A stretch of DNA of 64,000 nucleotides from Fuscibacter oryzae (GTDB lineage Bacteria > Pseudomonadota > Alphaproteobacteria > Rhodobacterales > Rhodobacteraceae): assembly GCF_016765795.1 (NCBI RefSeq), contig NZ_JAESVP010000005.1, positions 310,001 through 374,000 of the forward strand. The letters are read 5' to 3'. The notes below the pieces were generated by a model, which made no database searches, was not told the origin of the DNA, and saw nothing but the letters and a program-made list of their open reading frames with translations. The first letter of the stretch is position 1. The number at the start of each line of letters is the position of its first letter. A program made the translations under genes and the position numbers. Below, piece by piece: positions 50,358-59,052 of this stretch.

Positions 50358-51749
50358 TTACACCGTATGCAGGTAAAGGTCGAAGTCTACTTCGCTGACC
50401 GTGCGCATGACGCGGGCATATTCGGCGGCCTTCACTGCGGTGAACGTACGGTGCATCTCTTCGCCCAGCGCCTCTTTCAGAAAAGTCGATCCGGTGGCGG
50501 CCTTGATGGCCGAGCGCCAATCGTCGGGCATCACGATATCCGTCACCGCATCATAGCCGTTTCCCGTCACCTCGGGGCCGGGGTCGATGCGATGTTTCAG
50601 CCCGTGGCGGATGCCTGCCAGCACGGTGGCCGCGACCAGATAGGGGTTGGCGTCCACGCCTGCCGGGCGGTGTTCCACCCGCCGGGCGCGGATGTCGCCC
50701 GCCGGGATGCGCAGCGCGACCGAGCGGTTGTTGACGCCCCAGGTGGGCGAGACCGGTGCATAGCTTTGGCTGGCAAAGCGACGCCAGCTGTTGGCGTGGG
50801 GGGCGAAGACCAGCATTGATTCGCCCATGGTCTGCCGCAACCCACCGATGGCATGGCGGATGGTGTCGCTCCACTGGCCCTCAACCGCCTCCATGAACAC
50901 ATTGGTGCCCTTGGCGTCTTGCAGCGAGACATGGAAGTGCATGCCCGACCCGGCGTAATCCTCATTCGGTTTGGCCATGAAGCAGGCGGTGCGGCCATGC
51001 AGCCGCGCGTGCATTCTGACCAGCCGCTTCAGCCGCATCAGGTCATCCGCTGCCTGCATGACGTTTTCGCGGTAATGCAGGGTCAGTTCGTACTGGCCCG
51101 GCGCGAATTCGGAAATCAGCGTTTCCGCCTTGATGCCCGCCGCCTTGGCCCCTTCATAGATGTCATTGAACAGCGGCAACATGCCGTGAAGCTGATCGAC
51201 CGAATAGACATCGGTTTTTGAGTTGCGCCGCCCGTCCAGCACATCGCGCGCCGGGATCATCTTGCCGTTCGCGTCGCGCTCATTCTCAAGCAAAAAAAAC
51301 TCCAGCTCAAACGCCCCTGCCGGAAACAGCCCTTCGCTTGCCAGCGCATCGACCTGCCGCTGTAAGGCGTGGCGCGGGTCAGAGGTCATCTGGCTGCCAT
51401 CGAGGTTGTAAAGCGACATGAACACCTCGCCGCGCGGCGGGGTGGTTCCGGCCAGCGGCACCAGCGTACCGGGAATGGGCCAGGCGCGGCGGTCGCCGTC
51501 GCCCTCATCCCATATCAGCCCGGTCTCATGCACATCCTCACCGCAGATATCGAGGCCGAGGATCGAGATCGGCATGTGCCGCCCGCCCTTGTAAATCGAC
51601 AGCAGTTCATGGCGGCGGATGATCTTGCCGCGCCCGATGCCGTTCGAATCGTGCAGGATGATGTCGAAGGCTTCGATCTCGGGATGGGCGGCGAGGAAGG
51701 CTTCGGCTTCGGCGACGGTGGAGCCGGAGGGGCTGTTAGCTTGTGTCAT
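50358..51749 (-). CDS. Glutamine-synthetase family ligase (gamma-glutamylpolyamine synthetase-like)
   Basis: Protein of 463 residues. Beta-Grasp N-domain (~18-110), catalytic domain with FELEFFLLENERDANG (metal Glu), SEFAPGQYELTLHY, GSGMHFHVSLQDAKG (~264-278) and NNRSVALRIPAGD (~345). Spacing fits the PuuA/GlnA-III class that glutamylates putrescine-like amines rather than GlnA itself. An aminotransferase gene 7 bases upstream supports an amine-catabolic role. Substrate not proven. Confidence 0.85.
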   Translation of the reverse strand: MTQANSPSGSTVAEAEAFLAAHPEIEAFDIILHDSNGIGRGKIIRRHELLSIYKGGRHMPISILGLDICGEDVHETGLIWDEGDGDRRAWPIPGTLVPLAGTTPPRGEVFMSLYNLDGSQMTSDPRHALQRQVDALASEGLFPAGAFELEFFLLENERDANGKMIPARDVLDGRRNSKTDVYSVDQLHGMLPLFNDIYEGAKAAGIKAETLISEFAPGQYELTLHYRENVMQAADDLMRLKRLVRMHARLHGRTACFMAKPNEDYAGSGMHFHVSLQDAKGTNVFMEAVEGQWSDTIRHAIGGLRQTMGESMLVFAPHANSWRRFASQSYAPVSPTWGVNNRSVALRIPAGDIRARRVEHRPAGVDANPYLVAATVLAGIRHGLKHRIDPGPEVTGNGYDAVTDIVMPDDWRSAIKAATGSTFLKEALGEEMHRTFTAVKAAEYARVMRTVSEVDFDLYLHTV

Positions 51750-51756
51750 GGTTTTC

Positions 51757-53148
51757 TCAGGCGAAAAGTTCGGTGATGGCGGTATCGAAGGCGGCGATCA
51801 GGCGGTCCACTTGCGCCTTTTTGGTCTTGGGGCTGATCAGCATCATGTTGTGGAAGGGTGCGATCAGACAGCCTTGGTTCAACAGCGCAGTATGCAGCGC
51901 GGCCTCAACCTGCGGCTGGTGGGCAAGGCCCGCCTCGGCGCCATTCCTCAGCGGGCCGGGCGCACAGATGAACTCCACCCGCGCGCCAACGCGCACCACA
52001 TGCCACGGTGCCTTGACCCGGCCGATCACCTTGCGCAGGCCATGCGACAGGCGCTCGGCCAGTTTCTCCATATGGGCATAGGCCGGGGCGGTCATCACCT
52101 GCGACAGGTTGGCCTTCAGACAGGCGAATTGCATCGGGTTCGCCGACAAGGTGGTGCCCATGCCGGAATGGCCGGGCGCGCGATTAGCATTCGCCTCGGA
52201 GTAGCGGGCAGCCAGTTCCTCGGTCATGCCCCAGACGGCGGTGGGCATGCCGCCCGCCACGCATTTGCCGACCACGAACATATCAGGGGTCAGCGAATGC
52301 ACGCGGGTATAGCCGCCCAGACCGCTGGAAATCGTATGCGTCTCATCCATGATCAGCAGCGCGCCATGGCGGCGTGACAGGGTGCGCAACCCGTCGTGGA
52401 ACCCGGCATCGGGCAGCACCATGCAGGAATTGGTCATCACCGGCTCGGTCAGGATGGCGGCGACATCGCCCTTGGACAGTGCGGCCTCGACCGCAGCCAG
52501 ATCATTGAACTCCACACAGACCGCGCCAAGGGTCAGATCCGCCACCTGCCCCATCAGGCCCTGTCGATTGCGGGTTTTACCCCCGTCAAGTTCCACCATC
52601 GCGTCATCAACCGTGCCATGATAGCAACCGTTGAACACAAGGATCTTGGGCCGCCCCGTCACCGCCCGCGCCACGCGAATGGCAAAGCGGTTGGCATCGG
52701 TGGCGGTGGTGGCGATCTGCCAGCGCATCGGACCGAAGGTCTCGGACAAGAGCCGCCCGGCCTCCAACGCATCTTCGGTGGGCAGCATATAGGTCAGGCC
52801 GCGGCGGGCCTGATGGCGGATCGCCTTGGCCACGGGGGCAGGCGAATGGCCAAACATGCTGCCGGTATCGCCAAGGCAGAAATCATCGATTCTGTGGCCG
52901 TCAATATCCTCGATCACTGCACCATGAGCCTTGGCAACCAACGGCAAATGCGGCATCGGCCAGTCTTTCATCCAGTGCAGCGGCACACCATCCAGAAACA
53001 CGTTTGCCCCGGCCTCCAACGCGTGTTTCGCCTTTGGCCGCGCCTTGGCATAGCGTTTCGCTTCACGCTTGGCGAAAGACTCAAGCCGTGCAACGGGAAT
53101 TCCGGCTATCACTTCAGCAGTCATCGGGGCAGTCTTGGGGGCAGTCAT
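51757..53148 (-). CDS. Class III PLP aminotransferase paired with the glutamine-synthetase-like gene
   Basis: Protein of 463 residues. PLP site is DMFVVGKCVAGGMPTAVWGM (~285-305) with Lys; the cofactor loop is MDETHTISSGLGG (~258-270), and NGCYHGTVDDAMVELDGG (~168). It resembles GSA-aminotransferase/amine aminotransferases more than ornithine aminotransferases. GGAGG is 6-9 bases before the ATG at 53148; the ORF to 53268 overlaps the hisC promoter. Likely amine donor unknown. Confidence 0.87.
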   Translation of the reverse strand: MTAPKTAPMTAEVIAGIPVARLESFAKREAKRYAKARPKAKHALEAGANVFLDGVPLHWMKDWPMPHLPLVAKAHGAVIEDIDGHRIDDFCLGDTGSMFGHSPAPVAKAIRHQARRGLTYMLPTEDALEAGRLLSETFGPMRWQIATTATDANRFAIRVARAVTGRPKILVFNGCYHGTVDDAMVELDGGKTRNRQGLMGQVADLTLGAVCVEFNDLAAVEAALSKGDVAAILTEPVMTNSCMVLPDAGFHDGLRTLSRRHGALLIMDETHTISSGLGGYTRVHSLTPDMFVVGKCVAGGMPTAVWGMTEELAARYSEANANRAPGHSGMGTTLSANPMQFACLKANLSQVMTAPAYAHMEKLAERLSHGLRKVIGRVKAPWHVVRVGARVEFICAPGPLRNGAEAGLAHQPQVEAALHTALLNQGCLIAPFHNMMLISPKTKKAQVDRLIAAFDTAITELFA

Positions 53149-53286
53149 GGGGGCCTCCGCTGTGGTTCGATTCCTTATGGCGAATAATTTGATCAAAATA
53201 AAGTCCCGCATGGCGTGACAGAATTGCTGCTGGCATTGACGCCCCCCCCCGGCTAAAACCCGCGCCACGAACCCCAGAGGATTCCG

Positions 53287-54372
53287 ATGAGCGACCTGAT
53301 CCGCCCGCAGCCGGGTATCATGGACATTGCCTTGTATGAGGGCGGCAAGGCCGCCGTCGCAGGCGTGGCCAATGCCGTGAAGCTGTCGTCAAACGAAAAC
53401 CCCTTCGGCCCGTCCGACAAGGCCAAGGACGCTTTCGCGCGCTCGGTTCATGCGCTGCACCGTTACCCCTCGACCGACCACACCCCGCTGCGCGAGGCGA
53501 TCGGAGAGGTGCATGGGCTGGAGCCTGCCCGCATCATCTGCGGTGTCGGTTCGGATGAGATCATCACCTTTCTGTGCCAGGCCTATGCCGGGCCGAAGGA
53601 AGAGGTGGTCTTCACCGAACACGGGTTCCTGATGTACCGCATCAGCGCCATGGCGGTGGGTGCCACCCCGGTCGAGGTGCCAGAGCGCGATCGCACGACG
53701 GATGTGGATGCCATTCTCAAGGCCTGCAACCGCCGCACGCGTCTGGTGTTTCTGGCCAACCCAAATAACCCGACCGGCACGATGATTTCGACGGCCGAGG
53801 TGGAACGGCTGGCCGACAGCCTGCCGCCGCAGGCGATTCTGGTTCTGGACGGGGCTTATGCCGAATATGTCGAAGGGTTCGACGGCGGGGCCTCGGTGGT
53901 ATCGGCGCGCGAGAACGTGGTGATGACGCGCACCTTTTCCAAAATCTATGGTCTGGGGGGTTTGCGCATCGGCTGGGCCTATGGGCCAAAGGCGATCATC
54001 GATGTGCTGAACCGCATTCGCGGGCCGTTTAACCTGTCGAACACCCAGCTTGATACCGCCGAGGCCGCCGTGCGCGACCAAGATTACGTCAACAAATGCC
54101 GGGCCGACAATGCCCGCATGCGCGTATGGCTGGCCGAGGCGCTGGCGGCTTTGGGCGTTCCGTCTGATACCTCCATGGCCAACTTCATCCTCGCCCGCTT
54201 TGCCAGCGTGGAAGAGGCTGAGGCTTGCGATGCCTATCTGCAACAACAGGGCCTGATCGTGCGCCGAGTGGCCAGCTACAAGCTGCCCAACTGCCTGCGC
54301 ATCACCGTGGGGGATGAGGCGTCGTGCCGGCGCGTGGCCCATGCCATCGGACAGTTCAAGGGCATGAAATGA
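53287..54372 (+). CDS. hisC: Histidinol-phosphate / aromatic aminotransferase HisC
   Basis: Class I PLP aminotransferase, 361 residues. [16 protein letters not shown] (~28-43), [10 protein letters not shown] (~157), [13 protein letters not shown], and the PLP Lys in [17 protein letters not shown] (~217-233). Coupled to tyrC, so it probably acts on both histidinol phosphate and prephenate, as in other alphaproteobacteria. AGAGGA lies ~6 bases upstream of the ATG. Confidence 0.93.
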   Translation: MSDLIRPQPGIMDIALYEGGKAAVAGVANAVKLSSNENPFGPSDKAKDAFARSVHALHRYPSTDHTPLREAIGEVHGLEPARIICGVGSDEIITFLCQAYAGPKEEVVFTEHGFLMYRISAMAVGATPVEVPERDRTTDVDAILKACNRRTRLVFLANPNNPTGTMISTAEVERLADSLPPQAILVLDGAYAEYVEGFDGGASVVSARENVVMTRTFSKIYGLGGLRIGWAYGPKAIIDVLNRIRGPFNLSNTQLDTAEAAVRDQDYVNKCRADNARMRVWLAEALAALGVPSDTSMANFILARFASVEEAEACDAYLQQQGLIVRRVASYKLPNCLRITVGDEASCRRVAHAIGQFKGMK

Positions 54373-55301
54373 CGGTGATCTACCAGCGCGTCGCCCTGAT
54401 CGGGCTGGGGCTTATCGCCTCGTCCATGGCCCATGCCATGCGCGAAAACGGGCTGGCGGGCGAGATTGTCGGCCATGCGAAATCGCCCGAAACCCGCGCG
54501 ACGGCGCTGGAAATCGGCCTGTGCGACCGGGTTTTCGATACTGCGGCAGCGGCGGTGCAGGGCGCTGATCTGGTGGTACTGGCCGTGCCGGTGGGAGCGA
54601 TGGATGCCATTGCCGCCGAGATTGGCCCGCATTTGGCCGCCGGCTGCACGGTGACAGATGTCGGCTCCGTCAAGCAGGCCGTGATCGAGGCGGTGGCTCC
54701 GCATTTGCCCGAAGGCGTGGCCTTCGTGCCCGGCCATCCCCTTGCCGGAACCGAACATTCCGGCCCCCGGTCGGGCTTTGCCAGCCTGTTTGTCAACCGC
54801 TGGTGCTTGCTGACACCGATTGAGCAGTCCTCGCCAGAGGCTACGGCGCACCTGCGTGCCCTTTGGGAGGGCATGGGCGCCAAAGTGGATGAGATGGACC
54901 CCGCCCACCACGACCTTGTGCTGGCCGTCGTTTCGCACACCCCGCATCTGATCGCCTATACCATGGTGGGCGTGGCCGATCACCTGCGCCGGGTATCAAA
55001 CTCCGAAGTCATCCAGTATTCCGCCTCTGGCTTTCGTGATTTCACCCGCATTGCTGCCAGTGATCCGACGATGTGGCGCGACGTGTTCCTGACCAACAAG
55101 GATGCCGTGCTGGATATTCTCGGCCGCTTTACCGAGGAGCTTTTTGTCCTCCAGCGCGCTATCCGCATGGGCGACGGGCAGCAGTTGTTCGATTATTTCA
55201 CCCGCACCCGCGCCATTCGCCGTGGCATCATCGAAGCCGGGCAAGACACCGCTGCCCCCGATTTCGGCCGCGTGGCGCCCCCGGCCAAACCGGGCGAATG
55301 A
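54369..55301 (+). CDS. Prephenate/arogenate dehydrogenase family protein
   Basis: NAD(P)-dependent enzyme of tyrosine synthesis, 310 residues. Rossmann start [17 protein letters not shown] (~8-24), dinucleotide site with [10 protein letters not shown] (~97), [15 protein letters not shown] (~119-133), and the HTPHLIAY catalytic His (~195). The start overlaps the hisC stop (ATGA). Ends in a TGATG overlap with the extensin gene. Confidence 0.92.
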   Translation: MTVIYQRVALIGLGLIASSMAHAMRENGLAGEIVGHAKSPETRATALEIGLCDRVFDTAAAAVQGADLVVLAVPVGAMDAIAAEIGPHLAAGCTVTDVGSVKQAVIEAVAPHLPEGVAFVPGHPLAGTEHSGPRSGFASLFVNRWCLLTPIEQSSPEATAHLRALWEGMGAKVDEMDPAHHDLVLAVVSHTPHLIAYTMVGVADHLRRVSNSEVIQYSASGFRDFTRIAASDPTMWRDVFLTNKDAVLDILGRFTEELFVLQRAIRMGDGQQLFDYFTRTRAIRRGIIEAGQDTAAPDFGRVAPPAKPGE

Positions 55302-56233
55302 TGCGGGCCGGGGCCGCCCGCACTCTTTGTCTATTGGCCGCGCTGGCGGCCCTGCCGGTCCGGGCCGACGCCCCCGCGACCTCGCTTATGCCCAAGCCAC
55401 GCCCTGCGACGGCAACGGTGGCTGAGGTGGCTGAGGTGATGGCAACACCACCGCAACCCGAACCCTTGGTGCCGCTGGCCACTTTGCGCGCCGGATTGCG
55501 CCCCAGACCCCGGCCTGCCGCACTGGCCCAACCTGCCGCACTGGCCCAGTCCGCACCGCAACCCGAAGCCTTGCTGCCATTAGCCACGATGCAAAGCTCG
55601 ATGCGGCCCCGGCCACGCCCCGAAAACCTTGGCCAACTGCCTGCGCCCGAGGTGGAGCTGGCCGCCGCACCGATGCCGGACCCCATGCCCGAGTCCCGCA
55701 GCAGCAAGCGCAAGCGCAAAAAGGCGCAAGGCGGCGCGATCTGTGGTGACCCAGACATCATCGGTGAAAAGCTGGCGCCCATCTCGTCCAAGGTGCAGGG
55801 CTGCGGGGTCGAGGAACCGATCCGTGTAACAGCTGTCGCAGGCATCCGCCTGTCGCAACCTGCCACCATCAACTGCCAGACCGCCGTCGCGCTCCACCGC
55901 TGGATCGAGGGTGGTCTGCGCCCCGCCATGCGCGGGCGCAAGGTGGTCGAATTGCAGATCGCGGCCAGCTACATCTGTCGCCCCCGCAACAATGTGAAGG
56001 GCAACAAGATCAGCGAACATGGCCGGGGCAACGCCATAGACATCGCCGGCTTCACCTTCAGCGACGGGTCAAGCTGGACCGTGCTGAACGATTACAACGC
56101 CCAGATCCGCCGCGCCCACAAAGCCGCCTGCGGCATCTTTGGCACCACGCTTGGCCCCGGATCGGACGGGTTCCACGAAAATCATCTGCATTTCGACACG
56201 GCGCATTACAGCTATGGTGCCTACTGTCGCTAA
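55298..56233 (+). CDS. Extensin-family secreted protein
   Basis: Protein of 311 residues. Signal peptide ~1-24 (AGAARTLCLLAALAALPVRADA). A Pro/Ala linker repeats PLATLRAGLRPRPRP and PLATMQSSMRPRPRP. A basic stretch (SSKRKRKKAQGG) leads to the extensin-like domain (PF06904) at ~155-311: CGDPDIIGEKLAPI, GCGVEEPIRVTAVAGIRLSQPATINCQTA, SEHGRGNAIDIAGF and HENHLHFDTAHY. Enzymatic role in the wall not known. Two ATGs in tandem at 55298 and 55301. Confidence 0.87.
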   Translation: MMRAGAARTLCLLAALAALPVRADAPATSLMPKPRPATATVAEVAEVMATPPQPEPLVPLATLRAGLRPRPRPAALAQPAALAQSAPQPEALLPLATMQSSMRPRPRPENLGQLPAPEVELAAAPMPDPMPESRSSKRKRKKAQGGAICGDPDIIGEKLAPISSKVQGCGVEEPIRVTAVAGIRLSQPATINCQTAVALHRWIEGGLRPAMRGRKVVELQIAASYICRPRNNVKGNKISEHGRGNAIDIAGFTFSDGSSWTVLNDYNAQIRRAHKAACGIFGTTLGPGSDGFHENHLHFDTAHYSYGAYCR

Positions 56234-57219
56234 TCCAACTGCGGCGCAGGCCCCAACGGGAACGGCCCCAGCGACAGCCGCCCGTTCGCTGCCCGCAATG
56301 GCAGGTTCAAGACATCGGGGTCCGGCCCGGCCTTGGCCAGCGTTTCCAGCCCGTTAGACAGCACATCCGCCTGATCCTGTGTCAGCGCGCCCATCGCCAC
56401 GATCACCTTCATCGCGCGGCGCCAGTCGGTGATGGTCAAAGCAATTTCGCCCTCGGCCAGACCTGTCGCATCGGGCACCAGCTTGCCCACCGCCTTCACC
56501 GTCAGCGGGCCCCAGTCAAGGCTCAGGTCCTTCAGGTCCAGCCCCGACAGGCGTGGATGGGTCTGCCCCGCGAAACGGTCAATCGGGGCGGTCAGCGTGG
56601 CATAGGCATCCAGATGCAGGCGCGGAATGACGGCGGGCAAGCCCGGATCGGCCAGCGCCCGCACAAAGGCCGGATCGGGCGATACCTCTTCGACCGTCAG
56701 GCCAAGACGATGCGTGTTGGCCATGCTGGGGTCTTCCTCGGTCGCGGCAACCACCTTGGCCGCCGCCAGCGTCCAGCCTGCGGTCGATGTCAGCTTGACC
56801 CCCTGTCCATCCGCCCGGATGCGGTTCAGCCCCAGCGCCGTGCCAGGATGCAGTTCCAGCGACCCCATCATGTCCGTGCCGTCCAGCGTGACTGACTGGC
56901 CCGGCAGATCCAGCACCTGCCCGCCCGGCAGCGCCGCAATCAGGTGCCAGGGCTTCCACGACATCGAGAAAACCTGCACCTCGGGCGCGCGCCATCCTGC
57001 CCCCGTCACAGGGTTGGCCAGGTGCAGGCCCGTCACCGTCAGGTCAATCCGGTTGGGAAAGCCCGCCACCCGAAGCCCGGCCTTTTCAGCCACCATGCCA
57101 CTGGCGGTCTGGTCGGTGAACCACCCTTCGACCCCGCGCTGCACAGCGGTGCTGGCCACGAACCAGAATCCCCCCCACAGCGCCGCAACAACAACCACAA
57201 TCCAGGTCAGGGCACGCAT
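56230..57219 (-). CDS. DUF2125 domain protein
   Basis: Protein of 329 residues. N-terminal TM/signal anchor ~4-24 (LTWIVVVVAALWGGFWFVAST). The rest matches DUF2125 (AGFPNRIDLTVTGLHLANP, VFSMSWKPWHLIAALP). Predicted periplasmic, function unknown. Its stop overlaps the stop of the convergent extensin gene by 3 bases. Start at 57219 with GGAAG ~10 bases upstream. Confidence 0.85.
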   Translation of the reverse strand: MRALTWIVVVVAALWGGFWFVASTAVQRGVEGWFTDQTASGMVAEKAGLRVAGFPNRIDLTVTGLHLANPVTGAGWRAPEVQVFSMSWKPWHLIAALPGGQVLDLPGQSVTLDGTDMMGSLELHPGTALGLNRIRADGQGVKLTSTAGWTLAAAKVVAATEEDPSMANTHRLGLTVEEVSPDPAFVRALADPGLPAVIPRLHLDAYATLTAPIDRFAGQTHPRLSGLDLKDLSLDWGPLTVKAVGKLVPDATGLAEGEIALTITDWRRAMKVIVAMGALTQDQADVLSNGLETLAKAGPDPDVLNLPLRAANGRLSLGPFPLGPAPQLD

Positions 57220-57279
57220 GTCCGGGGCTTCCTTTCGCTTCCCCGCCTGATTACACCGCTGGCAACAGGAGGGCCAGTT

Positions 57280-57807
57280 ATGGCGCATGACATGTGGGTG
57301 TTCGGCTATGGCTCGCTGATCTGGCATCCGGGCTTTCCGGTGGCCGAGTTTCGCGTGGCGCGACTGCACGACTGGCACCGCAGCTTTTGCATGCGCTCGA
57401 TCCATCATCGCGGCACCGAGGAAAAGCCCGGCCTTGTGCTGGCGCTGGATGCCCTGCCCGGCGCGCATTGCGACGGCGTGGCCTTTCGCGTCGCCCCGGG
57501 GGCTGAGGCGCAAACGCTGGCCGATCTGCGGGAACGAGAGCTGATTTCCTCCGCCTATCTGGAGCGCGAATTGCCGGTTGATCTGGTGGATGGCGCGCAA
57601 GTCAGCGCGCTGGTCTATGTGATCGACCCCCACCATGTGCAATATTGCCACTTGCGGCTGGAAGAGCAGGCCCAGATCATCGCCCATGCCGTGGGCGGGC
57701 GCGGCCCGAACCGCGACTATCTGACCGCGACCACACAGCATCTAGCGCAGCTGGGCATCGGCGACCCCGATCTGGAGTGGCTGGTGGCGCGCGTTCACGC
57801 ACTTTAG
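57280..57807 (+). CDS. ChaC-like gamma-glutamylcyclotransferase
   Basis: Breaks down glutathione to 5-oxoproline, 175 residues. FGYGSLIWHPGF (~8-19) carries the substrate loop, and a catalytic Glu lies in LRERELISSAYLER (~88-101). Then LVYVIDPHHVQYC and the final RVHAL. AGGAGG lies 6 bases before the ATG. gshA in the same window could supply the substrate. Confidence 0.9.
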   Translation: MAHDMWVFGYGSLIWHPGFPVAEFRVARLHDWHRSFCMRSIHHRGTEEKPGLVLALDALPGAHCDGVAFRVAPGAEAQTLADLRERELISSAYLERELPVDLVDGAQVSALVYVIDPHHVQYCHLRLEEQAQIIAHAVGGRGPNRDYLTATTQHLAQLGIGDPDLEWLVARVHAL

Positions 57808-57888
57808 ACCAGGTGTCGCACGGGTTTTGCTTGGCAGCCGCCCGCCGCCTGCTATGCTTGCGCCCGAGCAGCACCTTCGGACCAACCG

Positions 57889-59049
57889 ATGGAAAAACCA
57901 GACCGCGCGACCCCCTCTTATTTCAGCCAGCCGATCCGTCAGATCGTGTTCATGCTGGTGGCCTGCGCCCTGATCGGGGCGGGGGTCTGGGCCATTCATG
58001 GCACGCTGATCGGGATTGTGGATTCCAACCCCTATCTGATCGGCTTTATCGCCGCTGTGTTCTTTCTTGGGGTGCTGACCTGTTTCTGGCAGGTGTTCAC
58101 CCTTGCCCAATCGGTCAGTTGGATCGAACGCTTTGTCCGCCACGATACCGGCGCGGAAGAGGCGGCAGCGCCCCGTCTTCTGGCCCCCCTTGCCGCGCTG
58201 CTGCGGTCGCGCGGGGCGAAGATGCAGATTTCGTCCTCCTCGTCCCGCTCTATTCTGGAATCGGTGGCAACGCGGATAGACGAGGCGCGGGATATTACCC
58301 GCTATCTGATCAACCTGCTGATTTTCCTTGGCCTTCTTGGCACCTTCTACGGCCTTGCCACCACGGTTCCTGCGGTGGTGGAAACCATTCGCGGCCTTGC
58401 CCCGAAAGAGGGGGAAAGCGGCCTTCAGGTGTTCCAGAAACTGATGGGTGGCCTTGAAAACCAGTTGGGCGGCATGGGCACGGCGTTTTCCTCATCCCTG
58501 ATGGGTCTGGCCGGATCGCTGGTGCTGGGGCTGCTGGAGCTGTTCGCGGGCCACGGCCAGAACCGGTTTTACCGAGAGCTGGAGGAATGGCTGTCCTCGA
58601 TCACCCGCCTCGGCTTTGCCGGGCCGGAAAGCGATGGCGAGACTGCCGCCGTTTCGGCGATGCTGGACCATGTGACAGGTCAGGTCGAGGTGTTGCAGAC
58701 CCTGATCGCGCAGGGCGAGGCGAACCGGCAAGCGACGGATGAAAAGCTGGATCAGTTGACGGCGGCCATCGCCAAACTGGCCCGCGTAGCCGTGGCCGAA
58801 CAGGGAAAGGCCGCCACCTTGATACGCATGGCCGAGGGGCAAGACCGTCTGATCGCCGCCCTGACTGGCGAGGACAGCAAATCGCAAGTCGATGCCGAAA
58901 GCCGGATGCGCCTGCGGTCAATCGACGTGCAATTGCTGCGGATACTGGAGGAACTGGCGGCGGGGCGGCAGGAATCCGTCACCGACCTGCGTTCCGACCT
59001 GTCGGCGCTAACCGCCGCCGTGCGGCAACTGGCGCGTGGGCGGGCTTGA
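57889..59049 (+). CDS. MotA/TolQ/ExbB-like proton channel protein
   Basis: Inner-membrane stator-type protein of 386 residues. TM1 ~19-39, TM2 ~49-70, TM3 ~138-160 (LINLLIFLGLLGTFYGLATTVPAVV), TM4 ~195-220 (GGMGTAFSSSLMGLAGSLVLG), the signature of the PF01618 family. The C-terminal ~150 residues form a helical coiled coil. Followed 3 bases later by an OmpA/MotB-like gene, its probable partner. Confidence 0.86.
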   Translation: MEKPDRATPSYFSQPIRQIVFMLVACALIGAGVWAIHGTLIGIVDSNPYLIGFIAAVFFLGVLTCFWQVFTLAQSVSWIERFVRHDTGAEEAAAPRLLAPLAALLRSRGAKMQISSSSSRSILESVATRIDEARDITRYLINLLIFLGLLGTFYGLATTVPAVVETIRGLAPKEGESGLQVFQKLMGGLENQLGGMGTAFSSSLMGLAGSLVLGLLELFAGHGQNRFYRELEEWLSSITRLGFAGPESDGETAAVSAMLDHVTGQVEVLQTLIAQGEANRQATDEKLDQLTAAIAKLARVAVAEQGKAATLIRMAEGQDRLIAALTGEDSKSQVDAESRMRLRSIDVQLLRILEELAAGRQESVTDLRSDLSALTAAVRQLARGRA

Positions 59050-59052
59050 AGC

